A stretch of 64,000 nucleotides of DNA from JADGHX01 sp035760965. GTDB taxonomy: Bacteria > Pseudomonadota > Gammaproteobacteria > Steroidobacterales > Steroidobacteraceae. Location of the stretch: assembly GCA_035760965.1 (NCBI GenBank), contig DASTRY010000014.1:62001-126000 (forward strand), written 5' to 3'. Below the pieces are notes generated by a model. It was given only the letters and a program-made list of their open reading frames with translations. It had not been told where the DNA came from and searched no databases. Positions 35,352-44,196 of this stretch are shown piece by piece (position 1 is the first letter of the stretch; every line of letters begins with the position of its first letter). The translations under genes were made by a program, and so were the position numbers.

Positions 35352-36082
35352 CGAACAAGTTCATTGCGCTCGGGGTCAACATCGATCACGTCGCGACGCT
35401 GCGGCAGGCGCGGCGCGGCCGCTTTCCGGATCCTACCCACGCGGCGTTGGCCGCCGAGATGGCGGGCGCGGATCTCATCACGATGCATCTGCGCGAGGAC
35501 CGCCGGCACGTCCAGATCCAGGACGTGAAAGTGCTGCGCGACCTGCTGAAGACGCGCATGAATCTCGAGATGGCGGTCACCGACGAGATGCTCGAGATCG
35601 CGCGCGCCGTGCGGCCGCCGGACTGCTGTCTCGTGCCGGAAAAGCGCCAGGAGATCACGACGGAAGGCGGCTTGGATGCGGCGAGCCAGGTGCAGCGCCT
35701 GAAGGAGGCGACATCGATCCTCGTCGTCGCGGGGATTCGCGTGGCGCTGTTCATCGATCCGGACCCGCATCAGATCGAGGCGGCCGTGCAGATCGGCGCG
35801 CCGGTCGTGGAGCTGCACACGGGCGCCTACGCGGAGTCGGCGGGGTCGCATCAGGCACAAGAGCTGGAGCGGCTGCGCGCGGGTGCGCGGCTCGCCTCGA
35901 GTCTCGGTCTCGAAGTGCACGCGGGACACGGGCTCAACTATCACAACGTGCAGCCGGTCGCGGCGATTCCCGAGATCGTGGAGCTGAACATCGGACACGC
36001 GATCATCGCGCGCGCGATCTTCGACGGGTTGTCCGTCGCCGTGCGCGACATGCGGGCATTGATGGTCGCCGCGCGCCAATGA
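35348..36082 (+). CDS. pdxJ: Pyridoxine 5'-phosphate synthase
   Basis: Condenses 1-deoxyxylulose 5-phosphate with 3-amino-1-hydroxyacetone phosphate to pyridoxine 5'-phosphate. 244 residues from ATG 35348, within the recO stop. LGVNIDHVATLRQARRG near 7, ITMHLREDRRHVQIQDV near 46, CLVPEKRQEITTEGGLD near 95 and HAGHGLNYHNVQPVA near 195 are family motifs. Overlaps acpS by four bases. Confidence 0.96.
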   Translation: MTNKFIALGVNIDHVATLRQARRGRFPDPTHAALAAEMAGADLITMHLREDRRHVQIQDVKVLRDLLKTRMNLEMAVTDEMLEIARAVRPPDCCLVPEKRQEITTEGGLDAASQVQRLKEATSILVVAGIRVALFIDPDPHQIEAAVQIGAPVVELHTGAYAESAGSHQAQELERLRAGARLASSLGLEVHAGHGLNYHNVQPVAAIPEIVELNIGHAIIARAIFDGLSVAVRDMRALMVAARQ

Positions 36083-36462
36083 TCTTCGGCATCGGAGTGG
36101 ATGTGCTGGAAGCGGCACGCGTCAAGAACACCCTGGAGCGTTTCGGCTCGCGATTCACCGAACACCTGCTCATGCCCGAGGAGCACGCGCAGCTCGCGAA
36201 GACGCGCCGCCCGGAGCGCTTCGTCGCAATGCGCTTCGCGGCGAAGGAAGCCATCGTGAAGGCGATGGGGACGGGCTTCGCGCACGGCGTCTGGATCCGC
36301 GACGTCGGCGTCGTGCAGAACTCGTGGGGCAAGCCGGAAGTGGTCTACTCGGAGCGCGGCGACAAAGTGCGCCGTGCGCTTGGGATCGGCGAGGGGCACG
36401 TCACGCTCACGGATGAAGCGGGACTGATCGTCGCCGTCGCGGTACTGCTGAGGGCCGCATGA
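36079..36462 (+). CDS. acpS: Holo-[acyl-carrier-protein] synthase
   Basis: Transfers phosphopantetheine from CoA to ACP. 127 residues. The two metal-binding motifs GIGVDVLEAARVKN near residue 4 and RFAAKEAIVKAMGTG near 54 define the family. ATG 36079 overlaps the pdxJ stop; the stop overlaps the next gene. The recO-pdxJ-acpS order is conserved. Confidence 0.95.
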   Translation: MIFGIGVDVLEAARVKNTLERFGSRFTEHLLMPEEHAQLAKTRRPERFVAMRFAAKEAIVKAMGTGFAHGVWIRDVGVVQNSWGKPEVVYSERGDKVRRALGIGEGHVTLTDEAGLIVAVAVLLRAA

Positions 36463-37238
36463 ACATTCTCGTGTTCGACATCGAGACCGTGCCCGACATC
36501 GAGCTCGGTCGCCGCCTGTACAACCTGGACGGGCTGCCGGATGCGGACGTCGCGAAGGCGATGTTCACGCTGCAACGACAGCGCAACGGAAGCGAGTTCC
36601 TGCCTCACGAACAGCATCGCGTCGTGGCCATCTCGTGTGTCCTGCGGGTGAACGACACCTTACGAGTGTGGAGCCTGGGCGAGCCGACGTCCGGCGAGGA
36701 CGAGCTGGTACGCCGCTTCTTCGACGGCATCGAGCGCTTCTCGCCGTGCGTCGTGTCGTGGAACGGCGCGTCGTTCGATCTGCCGGTGCTGCACTATCGC
36801 GCGCTCAAGGCCGGCGTGCAGGCGCCGCGCTACTGGGAGACGGGCGACGAAGATCAGACCTTCCGCTACAACAACTATCTCGGGCGCTACCACTGGCGCC
36901 ACATCGATCTCATGGACGTGCTGTCGGGATATCAGGCGCGTGCGCGCGCGTCGTTGACCGATGTGGCGGGGCTGCTCGGGTTGCCCGGCAAGCTCGGATT
37001 CTCGGGGGGCCGGGTGGCGGAGGCGTTTCTCGCGGGGCAGATCGTCGACATCCGCCGCTACTGCGAGACCGACGTGTTGAACACGTATCTCATCTTTCTG
37101 CGCTTCGAGCTCATGCGCGGCAATTTCTCGCGCGAGCGTTATGCGGAAGAGGTCGAGCGCGTGAAGGCGTACCTGCGGGCCTCATCCGAGCCGCACTTCG
37201 CCGAGTTCCTGCGAGTGTGGGAAAGCGGCGATGCGTGA
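36459..37238 (+). CDS. Predicted PolB-like 3'-5' exonuclease
   Basis: 259 residues with a DEDD-type exonuclease fold similar to the proofreading domain of family B DNA polymerases: Exo I FDIETVPD near residue 5, Exo II SWNGASFDLPVLHYR near 99, and Exo III YCETDVLNTYLIFLR near 203 with a Tyr at the DEDDy position. No polymerase domain follows. Such stand-alone proteins occur near acpS or rlmD in Gammaproteobacteria; the biological substrate is unknown. Starts four bases inside acpS. Confidence 0.85.
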   Translation: MNILVFDIETVPDIELGRRLYNLDGLPDADVAKAMFTLQRQRNGSEFLPHEQHRVVAISCVLRVNDTLRVWSLGEPTSGEDELVRRFFDGIERFSPCVVSWNGASFDLPVLHYRALKAGVQAPRYWETGDEDQTFRYNNYLGRYHWRHIDLMDVLSGYQARARASLTDVAGLLGLPGKLGFSGGRVAEAFLAGQIVDIRRYCETDVLNTYLIFLRFELMRGNFSRERYAEEVERVKAYLRASSEPHFAEFLRVWESGDA

Positions 37239-37319
37239 TCCGTTCGTTTCCCTGGTGCTTCGAGTGATGGTTCGAGTCGCAACGAACGCAAGCGCTGAGA
37301 GTGCGAGCGAGGCGCAGGC

Positions 37320-38711
37320 GTGAGCCACAGCCATCCTTCACGCGCCCAGCGCGCCGCCGGCGAAGCACCACTCGAGGAGGAGGCGGTCGTCAGCGCCATC
37401 ACGCACGAGGGTGAGGGCATCGTCAAAACCGGCAAGACCGCGTTCGTCGCCGGCGCTTTGCCCGGTGAGCGCATTCGCTTCCGCCGCACGAAGCGCCACC
37501 GCCAGCACGACGACGCGCAACTTCTGGAAGTGCTCGAGCCCGCAGCCGAGCGCGTGCAGCCGCGTTGCGCGCACTTCGGCGTTTGCGGTGGCTGCGCGCT
37601 CCAGCACCTTGCGCCGGAGGCACAACTCGCTGCGAAACAGCTCGAGCTGCGAGACAACTTCGAACGCGTCGCTCGCGTGATGCCCGATGAATGGCTCGAG
37701 CCCTTGCGCGGTCCGGTGTGGAACTATCGCCGGCGAGCACGCCTCGGCGCGAAGTACGTGGCGAAGAAGGGCCGCGTCGTCGTGGGTTTTCGCGAACGCC
37801 TCTCGCCGTATGTTGCCGCGCTGGATCGTTGTGAAGTGCTTGCAGCGCCTGCCGATGCGCTGATCGAGCCGCTGTCGCAGATGCTCACCGCCTCGAGCAT
37901 TCGCGAGCGCTTGCCGCAAATCGAAGTCGCCGTGGCCGACAACGCGACCGCACTCGTGTTCCGTGTGCTGGAGTCGCCGAGTCCCGACGACTTGGCGAGG
38001 TTCCGTGCCTTCGAAAGGGAGCACGGCGTTCGCATTTACCTGCAGCCCGGTGGGTTGGACTCCGTCCACCGCCTTGCCCCCGACACAGAGGCTTCTCAGC
38101 CGGCGGAATCGCCACTGACCTATGCGCTACCGGCTTTCGGTGTCACCCTGGAATTCGCGCCGACGGACTTCATCCAGATCAACCGGGCCATCAACGAAGC
38201 CCTCGTCGCCCGGGCGGTAGAGCTGCTCGCGGTGGACTCGAGCGCGCGGGTCTTAGACTTGTTCTGCGGTCTGGGCAACTTCACCCTGCCTCTCGCGCGC
38301 CGCGCGGCCCACGCGGTGGGTATCGAAGGCGACCGCGAGCTCGTGAAGCGAGCCGCGGCGAACGCCCGTCGCAACGGCATCGCGAACGCCGAGTTCCACG
38401 TTGCCGATCTCGCGAAATCGCTGGACGACACCCCGGCGACCGCGCCGGCGTGGGCGAAAGAGGCCTATTCCCACATCCTTCTCGACCCGCCGCGCGCGGG
38501 AGCACGGGAAATGTTGCCAACCGTCGCACGTTTGGCCCCGAAGCGCGTGCTGTATATTTCTTGCCATCCGGGCAGTCTCGCCAGGGACACGGGCATGTTG
38601 GTTCATCAATTCGGATTCAGATTGCGTGCCGCCGGGGTGCTGGACATGTTCCCGCACACGACGCACGTCGAATCGCTCGCGCTCTTCGAGCCCGCGCCCA
38701 CCCGTTCCTGA
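37320..38711 (+). CDS. rlmD: 23S rRNA (uracil(1939)-C(5))-methyltransferase RlmD
   Basis: 463 residues from GTG 37320. An N-terminal TRAM domain (about 14-72, THEGEGIVKTGKTAFVAGAL), a four-cysteine Fe-S motif (CAHFGVCGGCALQHL near 83), and the SAM domain with LDLFCGLGNFTLPLARRA near 313. HILLDPPRAGAREML carries the DPPR motif and YISCHPGSLARD the catalytic cysteine near 417. The C-terminus VLDMFPHTTHVESLALF is typical. Confidence 0.95.
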   Translation: MSHSHPSRAQRAAGEAPLEEEAVVSAITHEGEGIVKTGKTAFVAGALPGERIRFRRTKRHRQHDDAQLLEVLEPAAERVQPRCAHFGVCGGCALQHLAPEAQLAAKQLELRDNFERVARVMPDEWLEPLRGPVWNYRRRARLGAKYVAKKGRVVVGFRERLSPYVAALDRCEVLAAPADALIEPLSQMLTASSIRERLPQIEVAVADNATALVFRVLESPSPDDLARFRAFEREHGVRIYLQPGGLDSVHRLAPDTEASQPAESPLTYALPAFGVTLEFAPTDFIQINRAINEALVARAVELLAVDSSARVLDLFCGLGNFTLPLARRAAHAVGIEGDRELVKRAAANARRNGIANAEFHVADLAKSLDDTPATAPAWAKEAYSHILLDPPRAGAREMLPTVARLAPKRVLYISCHPGSLARDTGMLVHQFGFRLRAAGVLDMFPHTTHVESLALFEPAPTRS

Positions 38712-38718
38712 GCCCCGC

Positions 38719-39774
38719 ATGAGCCTCGGACCCCTCATGATCGATGTGGCCGGTACCGAGCTTGCGGCCGAAGATCGCGAGGTCCTGCGCCATCCCCTCG
38801 TCGGCGGTGTGATCCTGTTCACACGAAATTATCGAGACCCGGCGCAGCTCGCCGCGCTCGTTGCCGACATCCATGCCGTCCGCTCGCCCCCGCTGATCGT
38901 GGCCGTGGATCAGGAGGGCGGCCGCGTCCAGCGCTTCCGCAGCGGGTTCTCGGTGCTGCCTCCGGCCCGCCGGATGGGGCAGGAATACGACCTCGATCCC
39001 AAGGCCGGGCTCGACCTCGCGCGTCGCATGGGTTGGCTCATGGCCGCGGAGCTGCGTGCCTGCGGGGTGGATCTGTCGTTCGCGCCTTGCGTCGATCTCG
39101 ACTATGGCGTCAGCGAGGTCATCGGCGACCGCGCGTTCCACGCGAAGGCGCCGGTGGTGTCCCAGCTCGCCATCGCCTGGATGCACGGTATGCGGGATGC
39201 CGGCATGGCAGCGACTGCGAAGCATTTTCCCGGCCACGGCGCCGTCCGGGCCGACTCGCACGTCGCGTCGCCCGTGGACCGTCGCGAGCTCGCGGACATG
39301 GACGACGACCTCATGCCGTACCGCAGGCTGATCGCCAACGGCTTGCCCGCGGTCATGATCTCTCACGTTTTGTTTCCGATGGTCGATAAGGATTCGGTGG
39401 CCAGTGTCTCGTCCCGCTGGATTCGCGACGTGCTCCGCGGGGACCTCGAATTCAAAGGCGTCGTGTTCAGCGATGACATGTCCATGGCGGGTGCCGCCGT
39501 GGCGGGGGACGTGGTCGTGCGCTCGCAGCGCGCGCTCGCAGCGGGCTGCGACATGGTGCTCCTGTGCAATAGCCGCCCGAGCGTGCTCACCGTGCTCGAG
39601 CGCCTCGAATTCGAGCCGGAGCCGGCCTCGCACGTGCGCCTCGTGCGCATGCGCGGTCGGGACGGTCTCGAGCGCGATGCCTTGATGGCGTCTGCGCAAT
39701 GGCGCGAGTCGCGCGAGCATCTCGCGCGAGCCGTCGCGACCCCCGACTTGAAGCTGGAAGCAGGCCGCGCATGA
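38719..39774 (+). CDS. nagZ: Beta-N-acetylhexosaminidase NagZ
   Basis: Cytosolic glycoside hydrolase family 3 enzyme removing GlcNAc from anhydromuropeptides in peptidoglycan recycling. 351 residues from ATG 38719. LIVAVDQEGGRVQRF near 60, the catalytic His loop AKHFPGHGAVRADSH near 170 and the nucleophile in VVFSDDMSMAGA near 253 match the family. The C-terminal part after 300 is rich in Arg/Glu. Stop overlaps the next gene (ATGA). Confidence 0.94.
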   Translation: MSLGPLMIDVAGTELAAEDREVLRHPLVGGVILFTRNYRDPAQLAALVADIHAVRSPPLIVAVDQEGGRVQRFRSGFSVLPPARRMGQEYDLDPKAGLDLARRMGWLMAAELRACGVDLSFAPCVDLDYGVSEVIGDRAFHAKAPVVSQLAIAWMHGMRDAGMAATAKHFPGHGAVRADSHVASPVDRRELADMDDDLMPYRRLIANGLPAVMISHVLFPMVDKDSVASVSSRWIRDVLRGDLEFKGVVFSDDMSMAGAAVAGDVVVRSQRALAAGCDMVLLCNSRPSVLTVLERLEFEPEPASHVRLVRMRGRDGLERDALMASAQWRESREHLARAVATPDLKLEAGRA

Positions 39775-40703
39775 ACGACTGGCCCAGCGAAACCTGGCGC
39801 AGCGTGATCGACTCGTCGCCCGATGGCGTCGTGATCTGCGATGCCGGTGCGCCGGATTGCCCGGTGGTCTACGTGAACGCGTCGTTCGCGCAGATTTGCG
39901 GCTACGCGCCCGCGGCGCTCATCGGCGCGAATCCGCGCATTCTGCAAGGCACGGATCGCCAGCAGGAGTCGCGTCAGCGCATGCGCGAATCCATCGAGCG
40001 TTGCGAACCGTGCCGCGTCCTCATTCGCAACTATCGTCCCGATGGCTCGCTGTTCTGGAACGAAGTGCAGTTGCAGCCGCTGCGCAATGCCGAGGGCAAG
40101 CTCACCCACTGGATCGGTTACGCGAAGGATGCGGGCGGCCGCATGAAGAGCGTCGATCGCGCGGCGCCGGGCTTGCCGGCGTGGCAGCGCGAGGATCGGC
40201 TGACGGGCTTGTACTCGCGGCCGTATTTCGAGGAGCTGCTTCGCCGCGATTGGCAGCTCGCGCAGCGCGACTCACACCCGATCGGGCTCGTGCTCTTCGA
40301 TATCGACGATCTGTCGTCGTACAACGAGAAGTTCGAGAAGACGGGCGGCGATGCGTGTATTCGCCGCGTGGCGCGCGTGATCAGCTCATCGTATCGGCGC
40401 GGCGGCGATCTCGTCGGGCACTGGGAGGGCGGCACGTTCGTCGTCGTCATTCAGGGCGAGGCGGCCGAGCGCGCGTCGGAGTACGCGCGCGTCGTCGCGC
40501 AGCGCGCCCGGGATCTGCTGATTCACCATCCCCGTAATGGCACGGACCGCTACGTCACGGTGAGCGCCGGCGTCGCGAGTCTCGTGCCGCCGCGCGAGCT
40601 GCCGCTGGAGGCGCTGATCAACGCGTGCCGCACGGCCTTGCAGCGCTCGAAGCGGCAAGGAAAGAACACGATCTGCACGGCCGAAGCGGCGGACTTTCAG
40701 TAG
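39771..40703 (+). CDS. LOV-like PAS plus degenerate GGDEF protein
   Basis: 310 residues. The N-terminal PAS domain (about 8-125) closely resembles LOV domains: GANPRILQGTDRQQESRQRM occupies the flavin-loop position but the photoactive Cys is Pro, and the usual C-terminal Gln (IGVQ) is Ala (IGYAKD); NYRPDGSLFWN is retained. The C-terminal GGDEF domain (145-305) keeps DRLTGLYSRPYFEELL and VLFDIDDLSSYNEKFE, but the signature reads EGGTF near 219 instead of GGDEF. Diguanylate cyclase activity is doubtful; it may be a sensor. Coupled to nagZ. Confidence 0.85.
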   Translation: MNDWPSETWRSVIDSSPDGVVICDAGAPDCPVVYVNASFAQICGYAPAALIGANPRILQGTDRQQESRQRMRESIERCEPCRVLIRNYRPDGSLFWNEVQLQPLRNAEGKLTHWIGYAKDAGGRMKSVDRAAPGLPAWQREDRLTGLYSRPYFEELLRRDWQLAQRDSHPIGLVLFDIDDLSSYNEKFEKTGGDACIRRVARVISSSYRRGGDLVGHWEGGTFVVVIQGEAAERASEYARVVAQRARDLLIHHPRNGTDRYVTVSAGVASLVPPRELPLEALINACRTALQRSKRQGKNTICTAEAADFQ

Positions 40704-40750
40704 CCGTCGGTAGCACGGTCAGCCACGCGTTGTCGCGCGCGCTGAGCGCG

Positions 40751-41524
40751 TCACTTGAATAGCGGCAAGAGCAGCTCCACCAGCGCATCCGCCCCGTCCA
40801 TGAGCCAGTGAGCAATGACGAAGGGCAGCAGCCTGCGGATGCGCAGGTACAGCAGTGTGACGAATACGCTGAACGGTATCGGCGCCAGCAAGCGGTAAAG
40901 CATGAAGTGCGAGTCGAACGTCAGAGGCTGCACGACATGCTGGAACGACCAGGCGAACGACACGAGCGCCACGGCGAGAGCGGTGCTTCCCGATAGAACC
41001 TGAAAGCGCGGCGCGAGATAGCCGTTGTACGTCATCTGCTCCGTCAAACCCCAGACGAGTGGGAACACGAGCACTGCGTACAGTGCGGCGGGCAGTGGCA
41101 GCGGCTGATACAAGCTCGGGGCGTGGATCGTGCCGTACACGATGTAGCTGCTAGCCGAGATCCCCGCGAAGATGAACAGCAGGCTGATCGGAATGAGGCC
41201 AAGGCCGAGCAGGACATCGCCTCGCCACCGATCGCGGTCGAAACTCAGCAGATCGCGAAGACGTATTCGCTCTCTCCGGACCAGCATCCAGAGCAGCGCC
41301 AGGCAGCCCGCATCGATGAGCGTCGCATAGACGGGTAACCAGCGCGCTGCGGCCTTCCAGGGTTCCGGAGAGGATTGCAGCGCATAGACTCCCGCGATCA
41401 AACCCTGCGCCAGAACCGAACAGGCTGTGCGCGCGAACAACATGAGCGCAGGCCCGGACCAGGTCAGCAGGCCCGCAGCGCGTCGGTGCTCGATCTCTTG
41501 CTGTGAGTTGGGTACCGCCGCCAT
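40751..41524 (-). CDS. CPBP-like integral membrane protein
   Basis: About 257 residues from ATG 41524 (start uncertain; a longer form reaches 41611). Around seven hydrophobic helices. The three CPBP/Abi protease motifs are recognisable: LTEQMTYNGYL (where EExxxR is usual), FAWSFQH and HWLMDG. The second Glu of motif 1 is Gln and the Arg is absent, so activity is uncertain. CPBP proteins include prenyl-protein proteases and bacteriocin-immunity proteins. No functional partner is evident here. Confidence 0.6.
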   Translation of the reverse strand: MAAVPNSQQEIEHRRAAGLLTWSGPALMLFARTACSVLAQGLIAGVYALQSSPEPWKAAARWLPVYATLIDAGCLALLWMLVRRERIRLRDLLSFDRDRWRGDVLLGLGLIPISLLFIFAGISASSYIVYGTIHAPSLYQPLPLPAALYAVLVFPLVWGLTEQMTYNGYLAPRFQVLSGSTALAVALVSFAWSFQHVVQPLTFDSHFMLYRLLAPIPFSVFVTLLYLRIRRLLPFVIAHWLMDGADALVELLLPLFK

Positions 41525-41715
41525 CGTCGTCCGCGCGCCTGCGATTGCTGAAGGCCGCTCGTAGCCAGATGGTACGCTGCGACAGCGCTCGGCAGCGGCC
41601 GACAACTGCAACGCTTCGCGAAGAGCCTTCTAGCGCCACTTTCGCGAGGAGTCTTCTCGTCCTCACTCCTGGTGCATCGACTTTCCCAGGTGATGCGGCG
41701 TATGCCGCGACGCCG

Positions 41716-42225
41716 TCACCTCTCCTGCGATTTTCCGGAGCTGCGCGCCATCGCCTTCTCGTACGCCGCCTGCAGCTCGCCGAAGACCGAGCGCTGCGGA
41801 CGCGCGGCGCCGAGGTGCAGGTGGCGCAGCTCATCCATGAAGGCGTTCCATAGCGGAGCGCCGCCTTTTTCCAGCAGCTCCGCGCGCACCGACAAGGCCT
41901 TGCTCGGGCGAGTGTGCCGGCGGCCCCACGCACCCATGTGCGCGAGCAGGGGCACGAGCTGGATGGCGGCTTCGGTAAGGCTGTAGATCCCTTTTTGCCG
42001 GTGAGCGGGATCGGCGCGTCTCGTGAGCAGGCCGCACGCGGTCAGGCGCTTCAACCGATCGGCGAGGATGTTGGACGCGATGCCTTCCTCGCTCCGGGCG
42101 AGCAGCTCGCCGAACGTGCGCCGGTTTCCGAACATGACGTCGCGGATCACGATGAGGCTCCAGCGATCGCCGAGCTGTTCGAGCGTCAGGTTGATCGGGC
42201 AGCCGGATCGTCGTGCCTGTGCCAA
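41716..42225 (-). CDS. HxlR-family transcriptional regulator
   Basis: 169 residues from TTG 42225, chosen because GAGGGAAGG stands just upstream and because a start at 42267 would place an operator half-site inside the gene. The winged-helix core is typical of HxlR: CPINLTLEQLGDRWSLIVIRD, TFGELLARSEEGIASNILAD, RLKRLTACGLLTRR, and GIYSLTEAAIQLVPLL. An N-terminal Cys is present. Divergent from the glutathione transferase gene, with an inverted repeat between them, so it probably controls that gene and itself. Confidence 0.88.
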   Translation of the reverse strand: MAQARRSGCPINLTLEQLGDRWSLIVIRDVMFGNRRTFGELLARSEEGIASNILADRLKRLTACGLLTRRADPAHRQKGIYSLTEAAIQLVPLLAHMGAWGRRHTRPSKALSVRAELLEKGGAPLWNAFMDELRHLHLGAARPQRSVFGELQAAYEKAMARSSGKSQER

Positions 42226-42279
42226 AGCCTTCCCTCGCAATTTCGGGTTGCAATATGCAAGTGGCAACTGTAGGCTTCA

Positions 42280-42300
42280 CCACTTGCATGATGCAAGTGG
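42280..42300. promoter_or_regulatory. Palindromic operator between HxlR and GST genes
   Basis: The half-site ccacttgcat (42280-42289) and its exact reverse complement atgcaagtgg (42291-42300) flank one base. A third identical half-site atgcaagtgg lies at 42255-42264. A site like this between an HxlR regulator and a divergent target gene is the expected operator. Plausible minus-strand -35 (ttgcat) and -10 (tacagt) elements overlap it. Confidence 0.75.
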
Positions 42301-42321
42301 TTTGACTCAGGAATCTCACGC

Positions 42322-42981
42322 ATGTCTCTCGCGCTCTATGGTCATCCGTTCTCCTCGTACACGCAGAAGGTGCTCATCGCGCTCTACGAGAACGCCATCT
42401 CGTTCGAGTTCCGGTGCATAGGGCCGGAGACGCCCCAGCACTCCGCCGAGTGGCTGCGGCGCTGGCCGCTGCGCAAGTTCCCACTGTTGGTGGACGGCGA
42501 GCGCAACCTCGTCGAGGCCAGCATCATCATCGAATACTTGCAACTCGCGCATGCGGGGCCGGTGCGCCTATTGCCGACGGATACGATGACGGCGCTGGAT
42601 GTGCGGTTCCTCGACCGCTTCTTCGATCTGCACGTGATGAGCCCGGTTCAGCATGCAGTGGGTGCTGCGCTCACGGGCGATCCGGTGAAGCGACAGGAAG
42701 GATTGGCGTTTGCGGTGGAGAAGCTGCAACTCGCCTACGGTTGGCTCGAAGGGCAGCTTGCCGGCAGAACTTGGGCAGCAGGGGAGGAGTTCACGCTCGC
42801 GGACTGCGCGGCGGCGCCGTCGTTGTTCTTCGCGGACTGGACGCATCAGATTCCCGAGACCTTTCCAGTGCTGCGCGCCTATCGCGCGCGTTTGCTTGCC
42901 CGACCGTCCTTCGCGCGGGCTGTCGACGAAGCGCGCTATTTCCGGCCCAACTTCCCGCTGGGAGCGCCAGACCGGGATTGA
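42322..42981 (+). CDS. Glutathione S-transferase family protein
   Basis: 219 residues. The N-terminal thioredoxin fold contains ALYGHPFSSYTQKVLIALYE with the catalytic Ser/Tyr region, FPLLVDGERNLVEASIIIEY with the cis-Pro and the Glu-Ala/Ser that bind glutathione; the C-terminal helical domain has FTLADCAAAPSLFFADW. Likely detoxifies an electrophile sensed by the neighbouring HxlR regulator. Preceded by AGGA nine bases before the ATG. Confidence 0.9.
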   Translation: MSLALYGHPFSSYTQKVLIALYENAISFEFRCIGPETPQHSAEWLRRWPLRKFPLLVDGERNLVEASIIIEYLQLAHAGPVRLLPTDTMTALDVRFLDRFFDLHVMSPVQHAVGAALTGDPVKRQEGLAFAVEKLQLAYGWLEGQLAGRTWAAGEEFTLADCAAAPSLFFADWTHQIPETFPVLRAYRARLLARPSFARAVDEARYFRPNFPLGAPDRD

Positions 42982-43114
42982 AAGCGCCGCGGGTACCCCA
43001 AGCGATCGGGCGGCGAAGCGAGACCGGGGACCGGCAAGGTGAGCGCGGTTCGAGCGCTTGCATGATGCGATCCGTACAGCGTCCTCCGCTCGAGTGCCGT
43101 TCTGATCGGGTGCG

Positions 43115-43672
43115 CTACACGACCTGAAAAACGCGGATCAGCACGGCGTTTCGCGTCCCTTTGCGCGCACCGAGCGTGCCGATGTACATCCCACGATTCA
43201 TCCAATCGTACTTGCCGACCGGCGCTTCGAACTGGGGGTGCGTGAACATGAAGAACGCCTCGCCATTTGCCGAAGGCGCAGCAGGCGGTCCGCCGGCGCT
43301 GACACCCTTGTTGACGATGCGGATCAGCACGCCGTCATCGGTCTTCATGTAGTACGCCGCCTCGACCGATCCGGCGCCGTCGCTGCGAGAGAGGTTCCAG
43401 TCCCATCCGCCATTCAGCAGCTCCGCCCGAATCTTCGGCCCGCGCACGGTTCCACCCGTGATCGGAATGATTCGGCGTTGACCTTCGACGGTCTTGCCCA
43501 TCTCTATCGCGGGTGAAAGCGTGGCATCGCATTCATAAACGAACTCGAATTGCGGCACGCGCGCGCCTTCGGGCAGAGTCGCGGGCGTGGCTTCGTCTGA
43601 CGCCCGGCTGAGTGTGGGAAGTCCCGCAGCAAGGGCGAGCGAGGCTCCCAGGAACAAGCGGCGATCGGTCAT
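43115..43672 (-). CDS. Exported DUF3237 protein
   Basis: 185 residues. Signal peptide with an RRLFLGASLALAAG Tat-like start (about 1-25). The remainder fits DUF3237: VPQFEFVYECDATLSP, TGGTVRGPKIRAELLNGGWD, MKTDDGVLIRIVNKG and the end IGTLGARKGTRNAVLIRVFQ. No enzymatic role is established. Convergent with the GST gene across 133 bp, in which the core of the HxlR operator (cttgcatgatgc, 43057-43068) recurs once. Confidence 0.8.
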   Translation of the reverse strand: MTDRRLFLGASLALAAGLPTLSRASDEATPATLPEGARVPQFEFVYECDATLSPAIEMGKTVEGQRRIIPITGGTVRGPKIRAELLNGGWDWNLSRSDGAGSVEAAYYMKTDDGVLIRIVNKGVSAGGPPAAPSANGEAFFMFTHPQFEAPVGKYDWMNRGMYIGTLGARKGTRNAVLIRVFQVV

Positions 43673-43817
43673 CGTATTTCCCCCTTCGTCGAGGATTTCA
43701 GCTTACCCGTTTTCTGGATCGCGTTCGAAGCGCGCCAACCCGGCGATCCATAGGCATGTTGGTGCGAGACGTGAGCAAGATCACGGAGACAGGCTCGTTC
43801 GACGGTACAGTGCGCGT

Positions 43818-44009
43818 ATGCATGCGCTGTTTCGAGTACTCGGAGTACTGCTTGCCGGCTACATCGTGCTGGCTCTTCTGAGCGGCGCGGTTTACGCAAA
43901 GTCGGGGCCGTGGGGTCGCACGTTTACGCGTGCCGAGGAGCCGCTGCACTACTGGTCGGCTATCGCCTCGTACGCGCTGTTGTCGCTTGCCCTGATGTTC
44001 TGGTTTTGA
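43818..44009 (+). CDS. Small two-helix membrane protein
   Basis: 63 residues from ATG 43818 (MHALFRVLGVLLAGYIVLAL). Two hydrophobic helices (about 4-24 and 45-62) flank a short hydrophilic loop GPWGRTFTRAEEPLHYWSAI. No family recognised. A weak stem-loop followed by five T residues at 44048-44066 could be its terminator. Supported by good hydrophobicity pattern and start position, but not by homology. Confidence 0.5.
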   Translation: MHALFRVLGVLLAGYIVLALLSGAVYAKSGPWGRTFTRAEEPLHYWSAIASYALLSLALMFWF

Positions 44010-44196
44010 GTTGCATCTGTCGGCTGCGAGACCCGCAGACGTGGATTCCGCTCACCGCGGCTTTTTGGCCTCGTTGGGTCTCTCCCACGCGATTGTTTTG
44101 GCCGCCGAGCCCAACCCCTCCACATTCCCGTACGTCGAGCGGCGGCGTACTCTCGCCCCGCGGCGCGAGTCACATCCGTTGTGAGCAGGAGGCGAC

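Noticed and set aside
43056..43069. Second copy of the HxlR operator core (cttgcatgatgc)
   Set aside because: Only the centre of the palindrome is shared and it lies between two gene ends, so it is recorded but not called an operator.
44048..44066. Rho-independent terminator after the 63-residue membrane protein
   Set aside because: The stem is only four base pairs; the five T residues alone are not enough.
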